DNA of 64,000 nt from Rhodospirillales bacterium (GCA_018432935.1 JAHDSF010000006.1:62001-126000), one strand, 5' to 3'. Shown: positions 18,118 to 27,042, counted from the stretch's first letter. A program made the numbers and translations. The notes: generated by a model from the sequence alone, not told the origin.

Positions 18118-18149
18118 GGTATGGGGCTCCCCCGGGGGAGCCCCATACC
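18118..18149. repeat. Perfect 32-bp palindrome between catalase and nuclease genes
   Basis: Two 16-base arms with no spacer: GGTATGGGGCTCCCCC and its exact reverse complement. It lies 7 bases past the manganese catalase stop and 103 bases before the nuclease-like gene. As RNA it would form a very stable hairpin. It is not followed by a T run on either strand, so if it ends transcription it is a non-classical terminator; it may instead be a protein-binding site or a repeat. Confidence 0.75.
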
Positions 18150-18156
18150 GATATGC

Positions 18157-19050
18157 CTACTTCTTCTTCGTCTTGCCCGCACCCGGGCCGGCGCCGAGGT
18201 CGGCCCCGGTGGTCGGGTTGCCGCCGTTGGCGGACGCCGTCCTCGTCAGCACCTTGGAAAGGAGCTGCCGTTCCTCGGCAGAAAGCTCGACCGAAGCCAT
18301 GCCGTCGCCGCCGTCGACCGCCGACTGCTGCTCGCGGTCGGAGACGAATTCCCACTGGTCGCCCTCGTTCCACGGGCCCCGCTGCTCGTCCTCGCCCTGC
18401 GACATGTCGTAGTACTTGTCGGCGAAGTGCTTGTCGCCGGGCAGTTTACCGGGCGGGAAGTTGGCCGAGATCGCGTACAGCGCCTTCTCGAACGACTTCT
18501 GGTGGGCGATCTCGCGGGTCATCAGGAAGCCGAGCGAGTCCTTGATCCCGACGTCGTCGGTGGCGTTGATAAGGCGCTCGTAGATGATCTTCGCCCGCGC
18601 CTCGGCGGCGATGTTCGAGCGCAGATCGCAGGTGGGGTCGCCGATGGTGTCGACATAGGCGGCCGTCCACGGCACGCCGGCCGAGTTGGTCAGGGCCACC
18701 CCGCCGCCGTAGAGCAGCCCGGTGGTGTGGCTGTCGCCGCCGGCGTTGAGCTGACGGAACAGCTCGCCCTCCTTGTTCAAACCCTCTGCCACTTTGCCCT
18801 TCACGCCCTTGTTGAGCATGACGACGATCGAGCCGATGACCTCAAGGTGGCTCAGCTCCTCGGTGGCGATGTCGTACAGCATGTCCTTGCGGCCGGCGTC
18901 GTCGTCGGCCAGCGCCTGGGTGAAGTAGCGCATCGCCGCCGCCAGCTCGCCCTGGGGGCCGCCGAACTGCTCGAGCATGAAGTTGGCGAGCGCTGGATTG
19001 GGTTCGGCTACGCGGACCGTATGCATCAGCTTCTTGTTGTGCATGAACAT
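18157..19050 (-). CDS. Manganese catalase
   Basis: A 297-residue non-heme catalase that breaks down hydrogen peroxide with a dimanganese centre. The four-helix-bundle ligands are visible: E35 (GPQGELAAAM), E65 and H68 (ATEELSHLE), E150 (AAEARAKIIYE) and H183 (TREIAHQKSFE), matching the family spacing. The long C-terminal tail (ADLGAGPGAGKTKKK) is typical of oligomer-stabilising tails. ATG 19050 is chosen as it gives the usual MFMHNKKLMHTV start. It lies 185 bases downstream of mgsA, with the palindrome at 18118 just after its stop. Confidence 0.95.
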   Translation of the reverse strand: MFMHNKKLMHTVRVAEPNPALANFMLEQFGGPQGELAAAMRYFTQALADDDAGRKDMLYDIATEELSHLEVIGSIVVMLNKGVKGKVAEGLNKEGELFRQLNAGGDSHTTGLLYGGGVALTNSAGVPWTAAYVDTIGDPTCDLRSNIAAEARAKIIYERLINATDDVGIKDSLGFLMTREIAHQKSFEKALYAISANFPPGKLPGDKHFADKYYDMSQGEDEQRGPWNEGDQWEFVSDREQQSAVDGGDGMASVELSAEERQLLSKVLTRTASANGGNPTTGADLGAGPGAGKTKKK

Positions 19051-19235
19051 GGGCGGGGTTTCCCTATGGCTGAGAGCGACAGCATCCGTTCTGGAGGCCC
19101 GTCGCATCCGGTCCGCCATCTGGCCGCTGTTTCATGTGGTCGAAAGAGCGTCCGGTTCGTCTGCCGAACTCCACGACGCCCACTGCTCACGTGGTCGTGA
19201 TCGCCCCGGCGATCAAGCGGAAAAGGTGCTCGCCG

Positions 19236-19712
19236 TCATGACGAAGCGTCGGCGCCCGCCACCTCCTCGATCCGCGTCACCACGCGCTCGGCGTAGCTGG
19301 CGTATTCGGGGATTTCGCGGTGGTACGTGGCGTCGAAGAACAGGGGGCTGGCGATGATGTAGTCGGCGGTCGCCTTGTTGCAGGCCATCGGCAGGTTGTA
19401 CAGAACCGACAGACGCGTCAGCGCCTTGACGTCGACGTCGTGCGGCTGCGCGCTCATCGGGTCGGTGAAGAAGATCAGGAGATCGACCTTGTTCTCGGCG
19501 ATCATGGCGCCGATCTGCTGGTCGCCGCCGAGGGGGCCGCTTTTCAGCCGGATCACATGGAGGTCGGGACACTCCTGGTCGATCAGGCTGCCGGTGGTGC
19601 CGGTGGCGAAGATGACGTGGCCGTCCAGGACCTTGCGGTTGTACATCACCCAGCGGAGCAGCTCGAGCTTCTTCGCATCGTGGGCGACGAGGACGATCGA
19701 TTTCCGTTGCAT
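19236..19712 (-). CDS. mgsA: Methylglyoxal synthase
   Basis: A 158-residue enzyme that turns dihydroxyacetone phosphate into methylglyoxal and phosphate, a bypass of lower glycolysis. The family core is present: VAHDAKK, FATGTTGSLI, SGPLGGDQQIGAMIA, FFTDPMSAQPHD and PMACNKATADYI. ATG 19712 gives the standard start (MQRKSIVLVAHDAKK). It lies between the second TRAP system and the manganese catalase on the same strand, with 141 bases upstream. The tetronate route encoded earlier in the window would also yield dihydroxyacetone phosphate. Confidence 0.94.
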   Translation of the reverse strand: MQRKSIVLVAHDAKKLELLRWVMYNRKVLDGHVIFATGTTGSLIDQECPDLHVIRLKSGPLGGDQQIGAMIAENKVDLLIFFTDPMSAQPHDVDVKALTRLSVLYNLPMACNKATADYIIASPLFFDATYHREIPEYASYAERVVTRIEEVAGADASS

Positions 19713-19853
19713 GCGCCTACCACCTTCCGTGTTCGTCGGCTCAGATGTGAGCCTGTGGCGGGCGCGCTGCAACCGCGTTCGCGTGAAGGTTTGGTGGCGA
19801 GCCAGGTCGAGCGTCAGGGAGGCGGCGGGGTTTCGTCCGCCGCCCCGCCAACG

Positions 19854-20984
19854 TCAGGCGCGACCGAAGAAGTGCTTGTAGGCGAGTTCCTTCGGCGTGT
19901 TCCACTCGCGATCGAAGGCCACCACCTTGCGGGCGAACTCCTTCTGCGAGTCGATAACCCTCTTGAAGAAGGGGTCCTTCGACTGCTCGGCGATTACCTT
20001 GTCCCAGGCGTCCAGCTGCGCCTGCAGGATGGATTCCGGCGTCTGGTAGGTCTTGACGCCCTGGGCGCGGATCTTCTCAAGGTCCTCGGGATAACGCTTC
20101 ATCGCCTTCCAGTACATGTCCGACGATGCTGCAGTCGACCCGTGCTTCAGGATTGCCTGCAGTTCCGTTGGCAAGGCGTCGTACTTGGCCTTGTTGAAGA
20201 TGATCTCGAAGTTCTCGCAATCCTGATGGTAGCTGCCCAGCATGTAGACCTTGCTGACGTCGGGGAAGCCGAGCGCGACGTCGGAGGACGGGTTGTTGAA
20301 CTCGGCCGCATCGAGCAGGCCCCGGTCCATCGCCGGCACGATGTCGCCGCCGCCCATGATGGTCACGGCCGCTCCCATCTCCTTGTAGAGATCGGCGGCG
20401 AGCCCGACGGTACGGTACTTCAGGTTCTTCAGGTCCTCGGCCGTCTCGACCGGCCTCTTGAACCAGCCGAGCGGCTGGCTCGGCATCGGGCCGGTCAGGA
20501 ATCCGACCAGGTTGAGGTTGAGGATCTTCTGCACCAGCTCGTCATAAAGGTCCTGGCCGCCGCCATAGTGGATCCAGGCCAGCATCTGGTCGGCATCCCA
20601 GCCCCAGGCCGGCGGGGTGCCGAACAGCGAATAGGCCTTGTGCTTGCCGTACCAATAGGCGACCACGCCATGGCCGCCGTCGAGGGCGCCGGCGATCACT
20701 GCGTCCTGCATCTGCAGGGCGCCGACGACCGATCCTGCCGGCAGCAGGTCCAGCTTCAGCCGGCCCCCGGACATGTCGTTGACGATCTTGACGTAGTCGG
20801 CGGCGAACTCGTGAAAGATGTCGCGCGACGGCCAGGTGCTCTGGAACTTCCAGTTCACGGTCTGTGCCCGTGACACGTTTGGCATCGCCAAAGCGCCGGC
20901 AGTCGTCGCGGCAACCCCGAGGGCAGCCTTCTTCAGGAATTTGCGCCGCGCGTTGCGGCCAGTCTTCTTCGTCTCCGTTGACAT
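19854..20984 (-). CDS. TRAP transporter substrate-binding protein, TakP-like, Tat signal
   Basis: A 376-residue receptor. The N-terminus RRKFLKKAALGVAATTAGALAMPN is a twin-arginine signal, so it is probably exported folded. The mature part has GGGDIVPAMDRGLLDAAEFNNPSSD and LGSYHQDCENFEIIFNK, close to the receptor pattern of TakP-type proteins, which bind 2-oxo acids such as pyruvate with a cation. It is third in its operon, after the small and large membrane genes, with 24 bases to the large subunit. Ligand assignment is inference. Confidence 0.92.
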   Translation of the reverse strand: MSTETKKTGRNARRKFLKKAALGVAATTAGALAMPNVSRAQTVNWKFQSTWPSRDIFHEFAADYVKIVNDMSGGRLKLDLLPAGSVVGALQMQDAVIAGALDGGHGVVAYWYGKHKAYSLFGTPPAWGWDADQMLAWIHYGGGQDLYDELVQKILNLNLVGFLTGPMPSQPLGWFKRPVETAEDLKNLKYRTVGLAADLYKEMGAAVTIMGGGDIVPAMDRGLLDAAEFNNPSSDVALGFPDVSKVYMLGSYHQDCENFEIIFNKAKYDALPTELQAILKHGSTAASSDMYWKAMKRYPEDLEKIRAQGVKTYQTPESILQAQLDAWDKVIAEQSKDPFFKRVIDSQKEFARKVVAFDREWNTPKELAYKHFFGRA

Positions 20985-21008
20985 ACGACTCCTCCTCTTT
21001 GCTGTTTT

Positions 21009-22328
21009 TCATTTGTAAATGAACTCGGGCAGCCACAGCCCGATCTGCGGGTACGCGTAGAATAGCGCCATGGAAAGGAAGACCATGCCCAGGAATGGCA
21101 TGACTCCCTTGAAAATGTCGGTCAGTTGAATGTAGGGAGGGGCGATTCCTTTCAGGTAATAACAGGACATTGCCATGGGCGGGGTCAGGAACGAAGTCTG
21201 GATATTCAGCGCCACCATGACGCCGAAAAGCAGCGGATCGATCTGGAATACATCCAGAAGCGGAAGGAATATCGGAACGAAGATGATGATGATTTCGGTC
21301 CATTCCAGCGGCCAGCCGAGCAGGAAAATGATCACCTGGGCCAGCAGCATGAACTGCAGCGGCGTCAAGTCGAGGCTGGTCACCCAATGCTCGACGACGG
21401 TATGGCCTCCCAGCAGCGAGAACACCGACGAGAAGGTCCACGAGCCGACGAACAGCCAGCACACCATCGCGGTCGCCTTGGCGGTGAGGAACACGGCCTC
21501 CTTGAAGCGCGGCCACGACAGGCCACGGTAGGCTCCGGCCAGCAGGAGCGCGCCGAGAGCACCGATGCCGGCCGCCTCGTGCGGTGTCGCCAGCCCGAAC
21601 AGGATCGCGCCCAGAACCGCCAGGATCAGGATGGCAAGCGGGAAGAACGAGGTCAGCAGCATGACCGCGACGCGGGTGTAGGGAACGTCGGCCACCTCCC
21701 GCGGCAGAGGCGGCGCGACCTTGGGATTGAGGATCGCACGCATCACCACGTAGACGATATAGAGCCCGGCCAGCAGAAAGCCCGGGAACAGGGCCGCGGC
21801 GTAGAGACGGACCACCGATACCCCGGCCATCGCGCCGTACAGGATCAGCATGATCGAGGGCGGGATCAGGATGCCCAGGCAGCCGCCTGCGCAGATCACG
21901 CCGCTCGCTAGCCGCCGGTCGTAGCCGGCCTTCAACATCGCAGGGAACGCAAGCAGGCCCATCAGGGTGACGACGGCGCCGACGATCCCGGTCGCGGTGG
22001 CGAACAGGGCGCAGGTGATCAGGCTGGCCACCGCCAGCGAGCCGGGCACGTTCCGCGCCGCCAGCTGGAGCGTCTGGAAAAGGCGGTCGAGGATGTTGGC
22101 CCGCTCGACCACATAGCCCATGAACAGGAACAGGGGCACCGCGATCAGGACATCGTTGGACATCACGCCGTAGGTGCGCTGCACCAGCAGCGGAAAAATC
22201 GAATCGCCGATCGCGAAGTAGCCGAACCCCACGCCCATGGCCAGGAGCGTGAAGGCGATCGGGAATCCAAGCAGGATGAAAACGATGAACAGCCCCAGCA
22301 TGAGGACGCCGACTTCCGGGTTCGTCAT
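21009..22328 (-). CDS. TRAP transporter large permease, DctM family
   Basis: A 439-residue membrane protein with about 12 helices. Family features are FILLGFPIAFTLL, the GGCLGILIPPSIMLILYG loop, LATPHEAAGIGALGA, and NIQTSFLTPPMAMSCYYLKG at the C-terminal re-entrant segment. Its start overlaps the stop of dctQ by four bases (ATGA), so the two are translationally coupled. It is the sodium- or proton-coupled transport subunit for the receptor at 19854. Confidence 0.93.
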   Translation of the reverse strand: MTNPEVGVLMLGLFIVFILLGFPIAFTLLAMGVGFGYFAIGDSIFPLLVQRTYGVMSNDVLIAVPLFLFMGYVVERANILDRLFQTLQLAARNVPGSLAVASLITCALFATATGIVGAVVTLMGLLAFPAMLKAGYDRRLASGVICAGGCLGILIPPSIMLILYGAMAGVSVVRLYAAALFPGFLLAGLYIVYVVMRAILNPKVAPPLPREVADVPYTRVAVMLLTSFFPLAILILAVLGAILFGLATPHEAAGIGALGALLLAGAYRGLSWPRFKEAVFLTAKATAMVCWLFVGSWTFSSVFSLLGGHTVVEHWVTSLDLTPLQFMLLAQVIIFLLGWPLEWTEIIIIFVPIFLPLLDVFQIDPLLFGVMVALNIQTSFLTPPMAMSCYYLKGIAPPYIQLTDIFKGVMPFLGMVFLSMALFYAYPQIGLWLPEFIYK

Positions 22329-22894
22329 TCCGCGATCCCTTCGCCGACGCGTCCGTGCACTTCGACCTCATGGACATCGTGCAGCCGCCGCGGCCATCTG
22401 CCCGTCTTCAATGCGATCGCGGCGCGCGCCAGTTCGGCCAGCCCCTGCAGCAGCAGGAGCGCCCCGGCGATCGGGATCAGCGATTTGAAATGGTAGAGCG
22501 GCGGTCCGTCAGGACTGAACGAGCTGCGTTCTTGGACCAGCCACGACAGCTTGGCGAACCCGTACCCCGAATAGACCAGCGCGATGATGCCCGGAAAGAA
22601 GAACAGCAGGTAAAGCACGAGGTCGATGCCGGCCTGCACCCGGACCGGCCACAGGCGGTAGACGACGTCGCCGCGGACATGTCCGTTCTGGGACAGGGTA
22701 TAGGCGCCGGCCATGATGAACAGGGCGCCGTAAAGGATGTACGCGCTGTCGTAGGCCCACGCGGTGGGCTGCCCCATGACGTAGCGCATGAAGACTTCGT
22801 AGCTGACGGTGAAAGTCAGGACGAGCACGGCCCACGCGAACAGCTTGCCTGCCCACGTGCTGAGGCGATCGATCAGAAAAAGGACGCGCTCCAC
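22325..22894 (-). CDS. TRAP transporter small permease, DctQ family
   Basis: A 189-residue four-helix membrane protein, first gene of the second TRAP operon (DctQ, then DctM, then DctP). It contains FMRYVMGQPTAWAYDSAYILYGALFIMAGAYTLSQNGHVRGDVVYR, which is the conserved DctQ stretch. It has a long periplasmic loop (WLVQERSSFSPDGPPLYHFKS), a TakQ-like trait. The 202 bases upstream probably hold the promoter; I see no clear operator there. Confidence 0.9.
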   Translation of the reverse strand: MERVLFLIDRLSTWAGKLFAWAVLVLTFTVSYEVFMRYVMGQPTAWAYDSAYILYGALFIMAGAYTLSQNGHVRGDVVYRLWPVRVQAGIDLVLYLLFFFPGIIALVYSGYGFAKLSWLVQERSSFSPDGPPLYHFKSLIPIAGALLLLQGLAELARAAIALKTGRWPRRLHDVHEVEVHGRVGEGIAE

Positions 22895-23096
22895 TCCCCT
22901 TTCGGCTCCCTTCAGGGCCAGCCGCGTTGTTGTCGCTAGCAGTTGGTGCAGCGGGCGGTGGGCTTAAAGGGCTTTCAAGCGGGCTCAGGAGGAGTAACGC
23001 GCGGTTGCGGGCCTCCCCAGGGAAAGATCCCGACAAGCGATGCGCGCATGGCCGATTGGCTAGCGCGTACTCCGCGCAGGTCCCGCCGGGCGGGGT

Positions 23097-23327
23097 TCAG
23101 TGCATGTGGGGGCAGCCGGGCCCGTGGGGACAGGTGGCGGCGCAGGCAGGTTCCGAGGGTGCGGACGAGCCGAGTCGCGGCGCCATCACGGCCTTCTCCA
23201 CCGTGTGATCGCCGCAGGTCGGACAGGCAATGTCGTGAGCGTCGCGACGGTCTTCGTAGTCGGAGCTGCTGCGGAACCATTCCTCGAAGATATGACCGTT
23301 GGCGCACTTCAGGTTGAAGACGATCAT
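23097..23327 (-). CDS. Short zinc-ribbon protein, DUF1178 N-terminus
   Basis: A 76-residue protein. Its N-terminus MIVFNLKCANGHIFEEWFRSS and CPTCGDHTVEKAVMAPRL match the start of the DUF1178 family, with two C-x-x/C pairs forming a zinc ribbon. DUF1178 proteins are usually about 140-160 residues; this one lacks the second half and instead ends in ACAATCPHGPGCPHMH, a Cys- and His-rich tail that could bind metal. It is divergent from the MATE gene. Function is unknown. It could be a truncated member or a distinct short form. Confidence 0.7.
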   Translation of the reverse strand: MIVFNLKCANGHIFEEWFRSSSDYEDRRDAHDIACPTCGDHTVEKAVMAPRLGSSAPSEPACAATCPHGPGCPHMH

Positions 23328-23470
23328 TGCCGCACGACCTCGATTGCATTCACAACAAGGTCTTCGTAACGGAGTCCCGCCCGGCGTGCAAGGGACAGCA
23401 GTTTCAGTTCCACCGAAGTTCCACCGCTCGCGCGGTATCGCTACACTCCGGCCGCTGGAGGGAGGGAACC

Positions 23471-24841
23471 ATGAAGGAGGCGCTGGCCAAGCCGGGCTTC
23501 GGGGCGCGTGTCCGCGGCCACGTGAGGGAGCTTGCGCGGCTGGCGGCGCCCGTCATCGCGGCGCGCTTCGGGGTGATGGCGATGGCTCTCGTCAACACTC
23601 TGATGGTGGGCCACTACGGTGCGGCCGACCTTGCCTACCTCGGGCTGGCGCTGTCGCCGATCGGGGTCGTGATGCTGACGGCGTTGGGCCTTCTGATGGG
23701 CACCATGGTGGCAGCTGCGCAGGCGTATGGCGGCGGCCGGCTGAAGGAATGCGGGGCGGCCTGGAGGCGGGCGCTGCCGCTTGCCTGCGGCCTCGGAGCC
23801 ATCTCGGTCGTCGTGTGCTGGTTCGGCGAGGAGATCCTGCTCGCGGCAGGCCAGGAACCGCTGCTGGCGCGGGAAGGCGGGCGAGTGGTGCTGGTGCTCG
23901 GGCTTGGCCTTCCCCCGTACCTGTTGTTCCTCGCCTGCACGTTCTTCCTGGAAGGCATCAAGCGGCCGCTGCCCGGCATGATCCTGATGATCGTCGCAAA
24001 CCTCGTGAACGCGCTCCTCAACTGGGTTCTCGTGTTCGGTCATCTCGGCCTGCCGGCGGGCGGTGCGGTGGGCTCGGCCTGGGCAACCACGTTGGCCCGC
24101 GCGTTCCTCGGGCTGGGCGGTCTGCTGATGGTGTGGAACCTGCGCGATCACGAGGCATTCGGGATTCGCGAGCGCGCCGTCGGCGGCTGGCGGGCGGGGC
24201 GCGCGCAAAGGCGGATCGGCTTTGCCGCCGGCCTCAGTCTGTTCGTCGAATCCGGCAGCTTCGCGGTCCTCAACCAGATGTCTGGATGGCTGGGAGTCGC
24301 CGCGGCGGCCGCCTACGCCATCGGCATCAACGCGCTGTCGCTCGTCTTCATGATCGCGGTCGGGATCGGCGCTGCTACCGCGGTGCGGGTGGGGCACGCC
24401 CTGGGCCGGGGGGACCGCAGCGAAGCGGCGCTGGCCGGCTGGACCGGGTTGGCCGCCAATTCCGTTTGCATGCTGGTGGTCGGGACGGCGATCTCGGCGT
24501 TCGCCGGCGAGGTTGCCGGCGCCTATACGCGGGACGCCGCTGTCGTTCCCCTGGCGGCAGCGGCGCTCGCCTACTTCGCCGCCATCACCCTTCTCGACGG
24601 CGGCCAGGGGGTGATGGGCACCGCCCTGAGAGGGTGCGGCGAGACCTGGGTTCCGACCCTGCTCTACGCGCTGACCTACATTGCCCTGATGATTCCGGCG
24701 GGCTGGCTGCTCGCCTTCCCGATGGGCCACGGCGTGGCCGGGCTGTTCGAGGCCATCCTGATCGCCAGCGTGGCGTCGCTGGCGGCGCAGGCCGGGCGCT
24801 TCCACCTGGTGGTGCGGCAGGCGTCTTCGGGCAGGGCGTGA
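23471..24841 (+). CDS. MATE family efflux transporter
   Basis: A 456-residue protein with 12 predicted helices in two homologous halves. The conserved MATE patterns are present: LAAPVIAARFGVMAMALVNTLMVGHYG in helix 1, then ALGLLMGTMVAAAQAYGGG, and in the second half INALSLVFMIAVGIGAATAVRVGHALGRGD. MATE pumps use proton or sodium gradients to export cationic drugs, dyes or metabolites. ATG 23471 follows a good ribosome site (GGAGGGAACC). Substrate is not evident. Confidence 0.92.
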   Translation: MKEALAKPGFGARVRGHVRELARLAAPVIAARFGVMAMALVNTLMVGHYGAADLAYLGLALSPIGVVMLTALGLLMGTMVAAAQAYGGGRLKECGAAWRRALPLACGLGAISVVVCWFGEEILLAAGQEPLLAREGGRVVLVLGLGLPPYLLFLACTFFLEGIKRPLPGMILMIVANLVNALLNWVLVFGHLGLPAGGAVGSAWATTLARAFLGLGGLLMVWNLRDHEAFGIRERAVGGWRAGRAQRRIGFAAGLSLFVESGSFAVLNQMSGWLGVAAAAAYAIGINALSLVFMIAVGIGAATAVRVGHALGRGDRSEAALAGWTGLAANSVCMLVVGTAISAFAGEVAGAYTRDAAVVPLAAAALAYFAAITLLDGGQGVMGTALRGCGETWVPTLLYALTYIALMIPAGWLLAFPMGHGVAGLFEAILIASVASLAAQAGRFHLVVRQASSGRA

Positions 24842-24884
24842 TCCCGGCGCGAACGTGATCCATTTCGAAGGCTTCGCGGTGTGA

Positions 24885-25238
24885 TCAGGCGGTGCCGCGG
24901 GCGCAGTTGATGCACTGCCGGACGGCGGGGTCGTGCTCGAGGCGCTTGGGGGCGATACGTTCGCCGCAGGTGACGCAATAGCCGTAGCTGCCGTTCTCGA
25001 TCCTCTTCAGGGCCGCCTCGATGTGGCCCAGCTCCGTCTGGCGGCGGCGCTCGGCTTCGATCGCCATCGCCTGCTCCTGGATCGCTTCGATGCGGTTGAG
25101 CCTCCCCACCTGCGACTGGTCGACGTTGACGGCCCGGTGCGGATTGCCCGCCTGCTCCTTCGCCTTGATCAATTCGTCGCGCCGCACCCTCAGGCGCTCC
25201 TGAAGCCCCTGCACATCGACCTTTGGTTTCTGCGCCAT
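24885..25238 (-). CDS. DksA/TraR-type C4 zinc finger protein
   Basis: A 117-residue protein with a coiled-coil N-terminal part and a C-terminal C4 zinc finger, CVTC and CINC, followed by RGTA. The finger is preceded by [13 protein letters not shown], typical of DksA/TraR proteins, which bind the secondary channel of RNA polymerase and shape the stringent response. It lacks the long DksA tip region with two acidic residues that I would expect in full DksA, so it is probably a paralog. It is convergent with the MATE gene. Confidence 0.88.
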   Translation of the reverse strand: MAQKPKVDVQGLQERLRVRRDELIKAKEQAGNPHRAVNVDQSQVGRLNRIEAIQEQAMAIEAERRRQTELGHIEAALKRIENGSYGYCVTCGERIAPKRLEHDPAVRQCINCARGTA

Positions 25239-25355
25239 CGTGTTCTCCCGCGACGCTTATGGATCCCGCCACCCTCTCCCCATCGGAATCCTACGATGAT
25301 TCCGGGGCTTTTGCCACCCCGGAGCGGAGCCTGCCCGCAGAAACCCTATAGCGCG

Positions 25356-25369
25356 CCGATATATATCGG
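25356..25369. promoter_or_regulatory. Palindromic operator for the PadR gene
   Basis: CCGATATATATCGG is a perfect 14-bp palindrome, 46-59 bases before the PadR start and next to the AT-rich stretch GAATATAATATAAC. The position suggests a site that overlaps the promoter and allows autorepression of the PadR-RND operon. PadR operators are often palindromic with AT-rich cores. Confidence 0.65.
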
Positions 25370-25414
25370 AATATAATATAACAATTCTGTGCATCCGCTT
25401 CCGGAAGGTCTGCC

Positions 25415-25969
25415 ATGGACGTCAAGACCGTCTGCCTCGGTGTCCTCATGTTCGGGGACGCGAGCGGCTACGAGATCCGCAAGATGCTGGAGGAGGGGCC
25501 GTTTCCCCATTTTCAGGAGGCCGGGTTCGGCTCGATCTACCCCGCCTTGCGGGCGTTGAGCCGGGCCGGACAGGTCACCTGCCAGGAAGTGGTCCAGCCC
25601 GGTCGCCCCGCCAAGAAGGTGTACAGCATCACGCCCGCCGGACGGATCACATTCGCCCGCTCCCTGCTCGGCGACACGGCGCGCGACCGCTACCGCTCGG
25701 ACTACCTGTTCAAGCTCTTCTTCGCCGAGCTTCTGGATGCGCCGACGCGGGCGCGCCTCATCGACGAGTACGGTGCCCTGTACCGCGACCTGATCGGCCG
25801 CATGAAGGGCGACCTGACGGGAGTGCCCGAAGGCGCCCGTTTCGTGCACGGTCTCGGGCTGGCGGTGTACCGGGCGGCCGTCGACTACATCGACAGGAAC
25901 CGCGACCGGCTGCTTTCTCCGTCGATCGAGGAATCCACGGCGTGGAGCGGCGGCGAGGCCGTGAAATGA
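25415..25969 (+). CDS. PadR family transcriptional regulator
   Basis: A 184-residue regulator. The N-terminal winged helix has TVCLGVLMFGDASGYEIRKMLEE, then GSIYPALRALSRAGQVT and KKVYSITPAGRI, the standard PadR pattern. The C-terminal part is helical (dimerisation). The stop overlaps the start of the RND adaptor by four bases (ATGA), so it is first gene of a three-gene efflux operon. It probably represses the operon through the palindrome at 25356 and is released by a pump substrate such as a phenolic compound. Confidence 0.92.
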   Translation: MDVKTVCLGVLMFGDASGYEIRKMLEEGPFPHFQEAGFGSIYPALRALSRAGQVTCQEVVQPGRPAKKVYSITPAGRITFARSLLGDTARDRYRSDYLFKLFFAELLDAPTRARLIDEYGALYRDLIGRMKGDLTGVPEGARFVHGLGLAVYRAAVDYIDRNRDRLLSPSIEESTAWSGGEAVK

Positions 25970-27042
25970 ACCGCTCCGCTCTCGTCGCCGCGGGAGTCGC
26001 GGTGGCCGTCGCGGCCTGGATCCTCTCCGGCCAGGTGCATTGGCAGGAAACGGATCTTCCCGCCGCGGCGGCCCCGCCGAGCGCCCCCCTCCAGGGCAAG
26101 CCGAGGATTGCAGTGCGGGTCCGCGACCTCGCCGCCGAGGAGTGGACGGACGAGATCGTGCTGTTCGGCCGCACCGAGGTCGACCGGAAGGTCTCGCTGC
26201 GTGCCGAAACCAGCGGCCAGGTCATCAAGCACTTCGTACGCAAGGGCGAGCGGATCGACAAGGGCGGACGCCTGCTGTCGCTGGCGATCGAGGATCGCAA
26301 CGCCAGGCTCGATCGGGCCAAGGCCACCCTCGATCATGCCGCGCTGGCCCACGAGGCCGCGAGCACGCTGTCGCAGAAGAGTTTTCGCTCTGCGGTCCAG
26401 GTGGCGGAAACCCGGGCCGACCTCGAGCGGGCGAAGGCGGAACTGGAGGAGGTGAAGCTCGACATCGCCCGCACCGTGATCGAGGCGCCTTTCGCCGGCA
26501 CGGTCGAACGCCTGCCGCTCGAGGTCGGGGACTACGCCAGAGTCGGCGACGTCGTGGCCGAGATCCTCGACCTCGACCCCATCGTGGTGGCCGGCGAGGT
26601 GGCGGAGAAGGAGATCGGCAAGCTTGCGGTGGGGCAGCCGGCGCTCGCCGTCCTGGTCACCGGCGAGCGGGCAGCGGGCAGGGTCCGCTACATATCGCGC
26701 AGCGCTGGCGAGGCAACCCGCACGTTCCGGGTCGAAGTCGAGATGCCGAACCCCGACGGCTGCTTCGCCCACGGCATGACGGCCGAGCTTCGCCTGCGGA
26801 CAGGGGTCAGGAAGGCGCACCGGGTGTCGCCCGCGGTACTCACCCTGTCCGACGAGGGGGTGGTCGGGATCAAGGCGGTCGACGAGGGTGGGCGCGTCGT
26901 CTTCCATCCGGTCGAGATCGTCGCCGACCTCAAGCAGGGGATGATGATCGGTGGCCTGCCCGATCGGCTGAGACTGATCACCCTGGGCCAGGAATTCGTG
27001 CGCGAGGGTGACAGCGTCGAGGCGGTGGAGGAGCGTCCATGA
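25966..27042 (+). CDS. RND efflux periplasmic adaptor
   Basis: A 358-residue membrane-fusion protein. It has an N-terminal signal or anchor helix (LVAAGVAVAVAAWILSG), then the lipoyl-like and hairpin region (GRTEVDRKVSLRAETSGQVIKHFVRKGERI, a central coiled segment of about 80 residues, then IEAPFAGTVERLPLEVGDY), then a beta-barrel domain ending in QEFVREGDSV. These adaptors bridge the RND pump to an outer-membrane channel. ATG 25966 overlaps the PadR stop, and its own stop overlaps the pump start by four bases, so all three genes are coupled. No outer-membrane channel gene lies nearby. Confidence 0.92.
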   Translation: MNRSALVAAGVAVAVAAWILSGQVHWQETDLPAAAAPPSAPLQGKPRIAVRVRDLAAEEWTDEIVLFGRTEVDRKVSLRAETSGQVIKHFVRKGERIDKGGRLLSLAIEDRNARLDRAKATLDHAALAHEAASTLSQKSFRSAVQVAETRADLERAKAELEEVKLDIARTVIEAPFAGTVERLPLEVGDYARVGDVVAEILDLDPIVVAGEVAEKEIGKLAVGQPALAVLVTGERAAGRVRYISRSAGEATRTFRVEVEMPNPDGCFAHGMTAELRLRTGVRKAHRVSPAVLTLSDEGVVGIKAVDEGGRVVFHPVEIVADLKQGMMIGGLPDRLRLITLGQEFVREGDSVEAVEERP

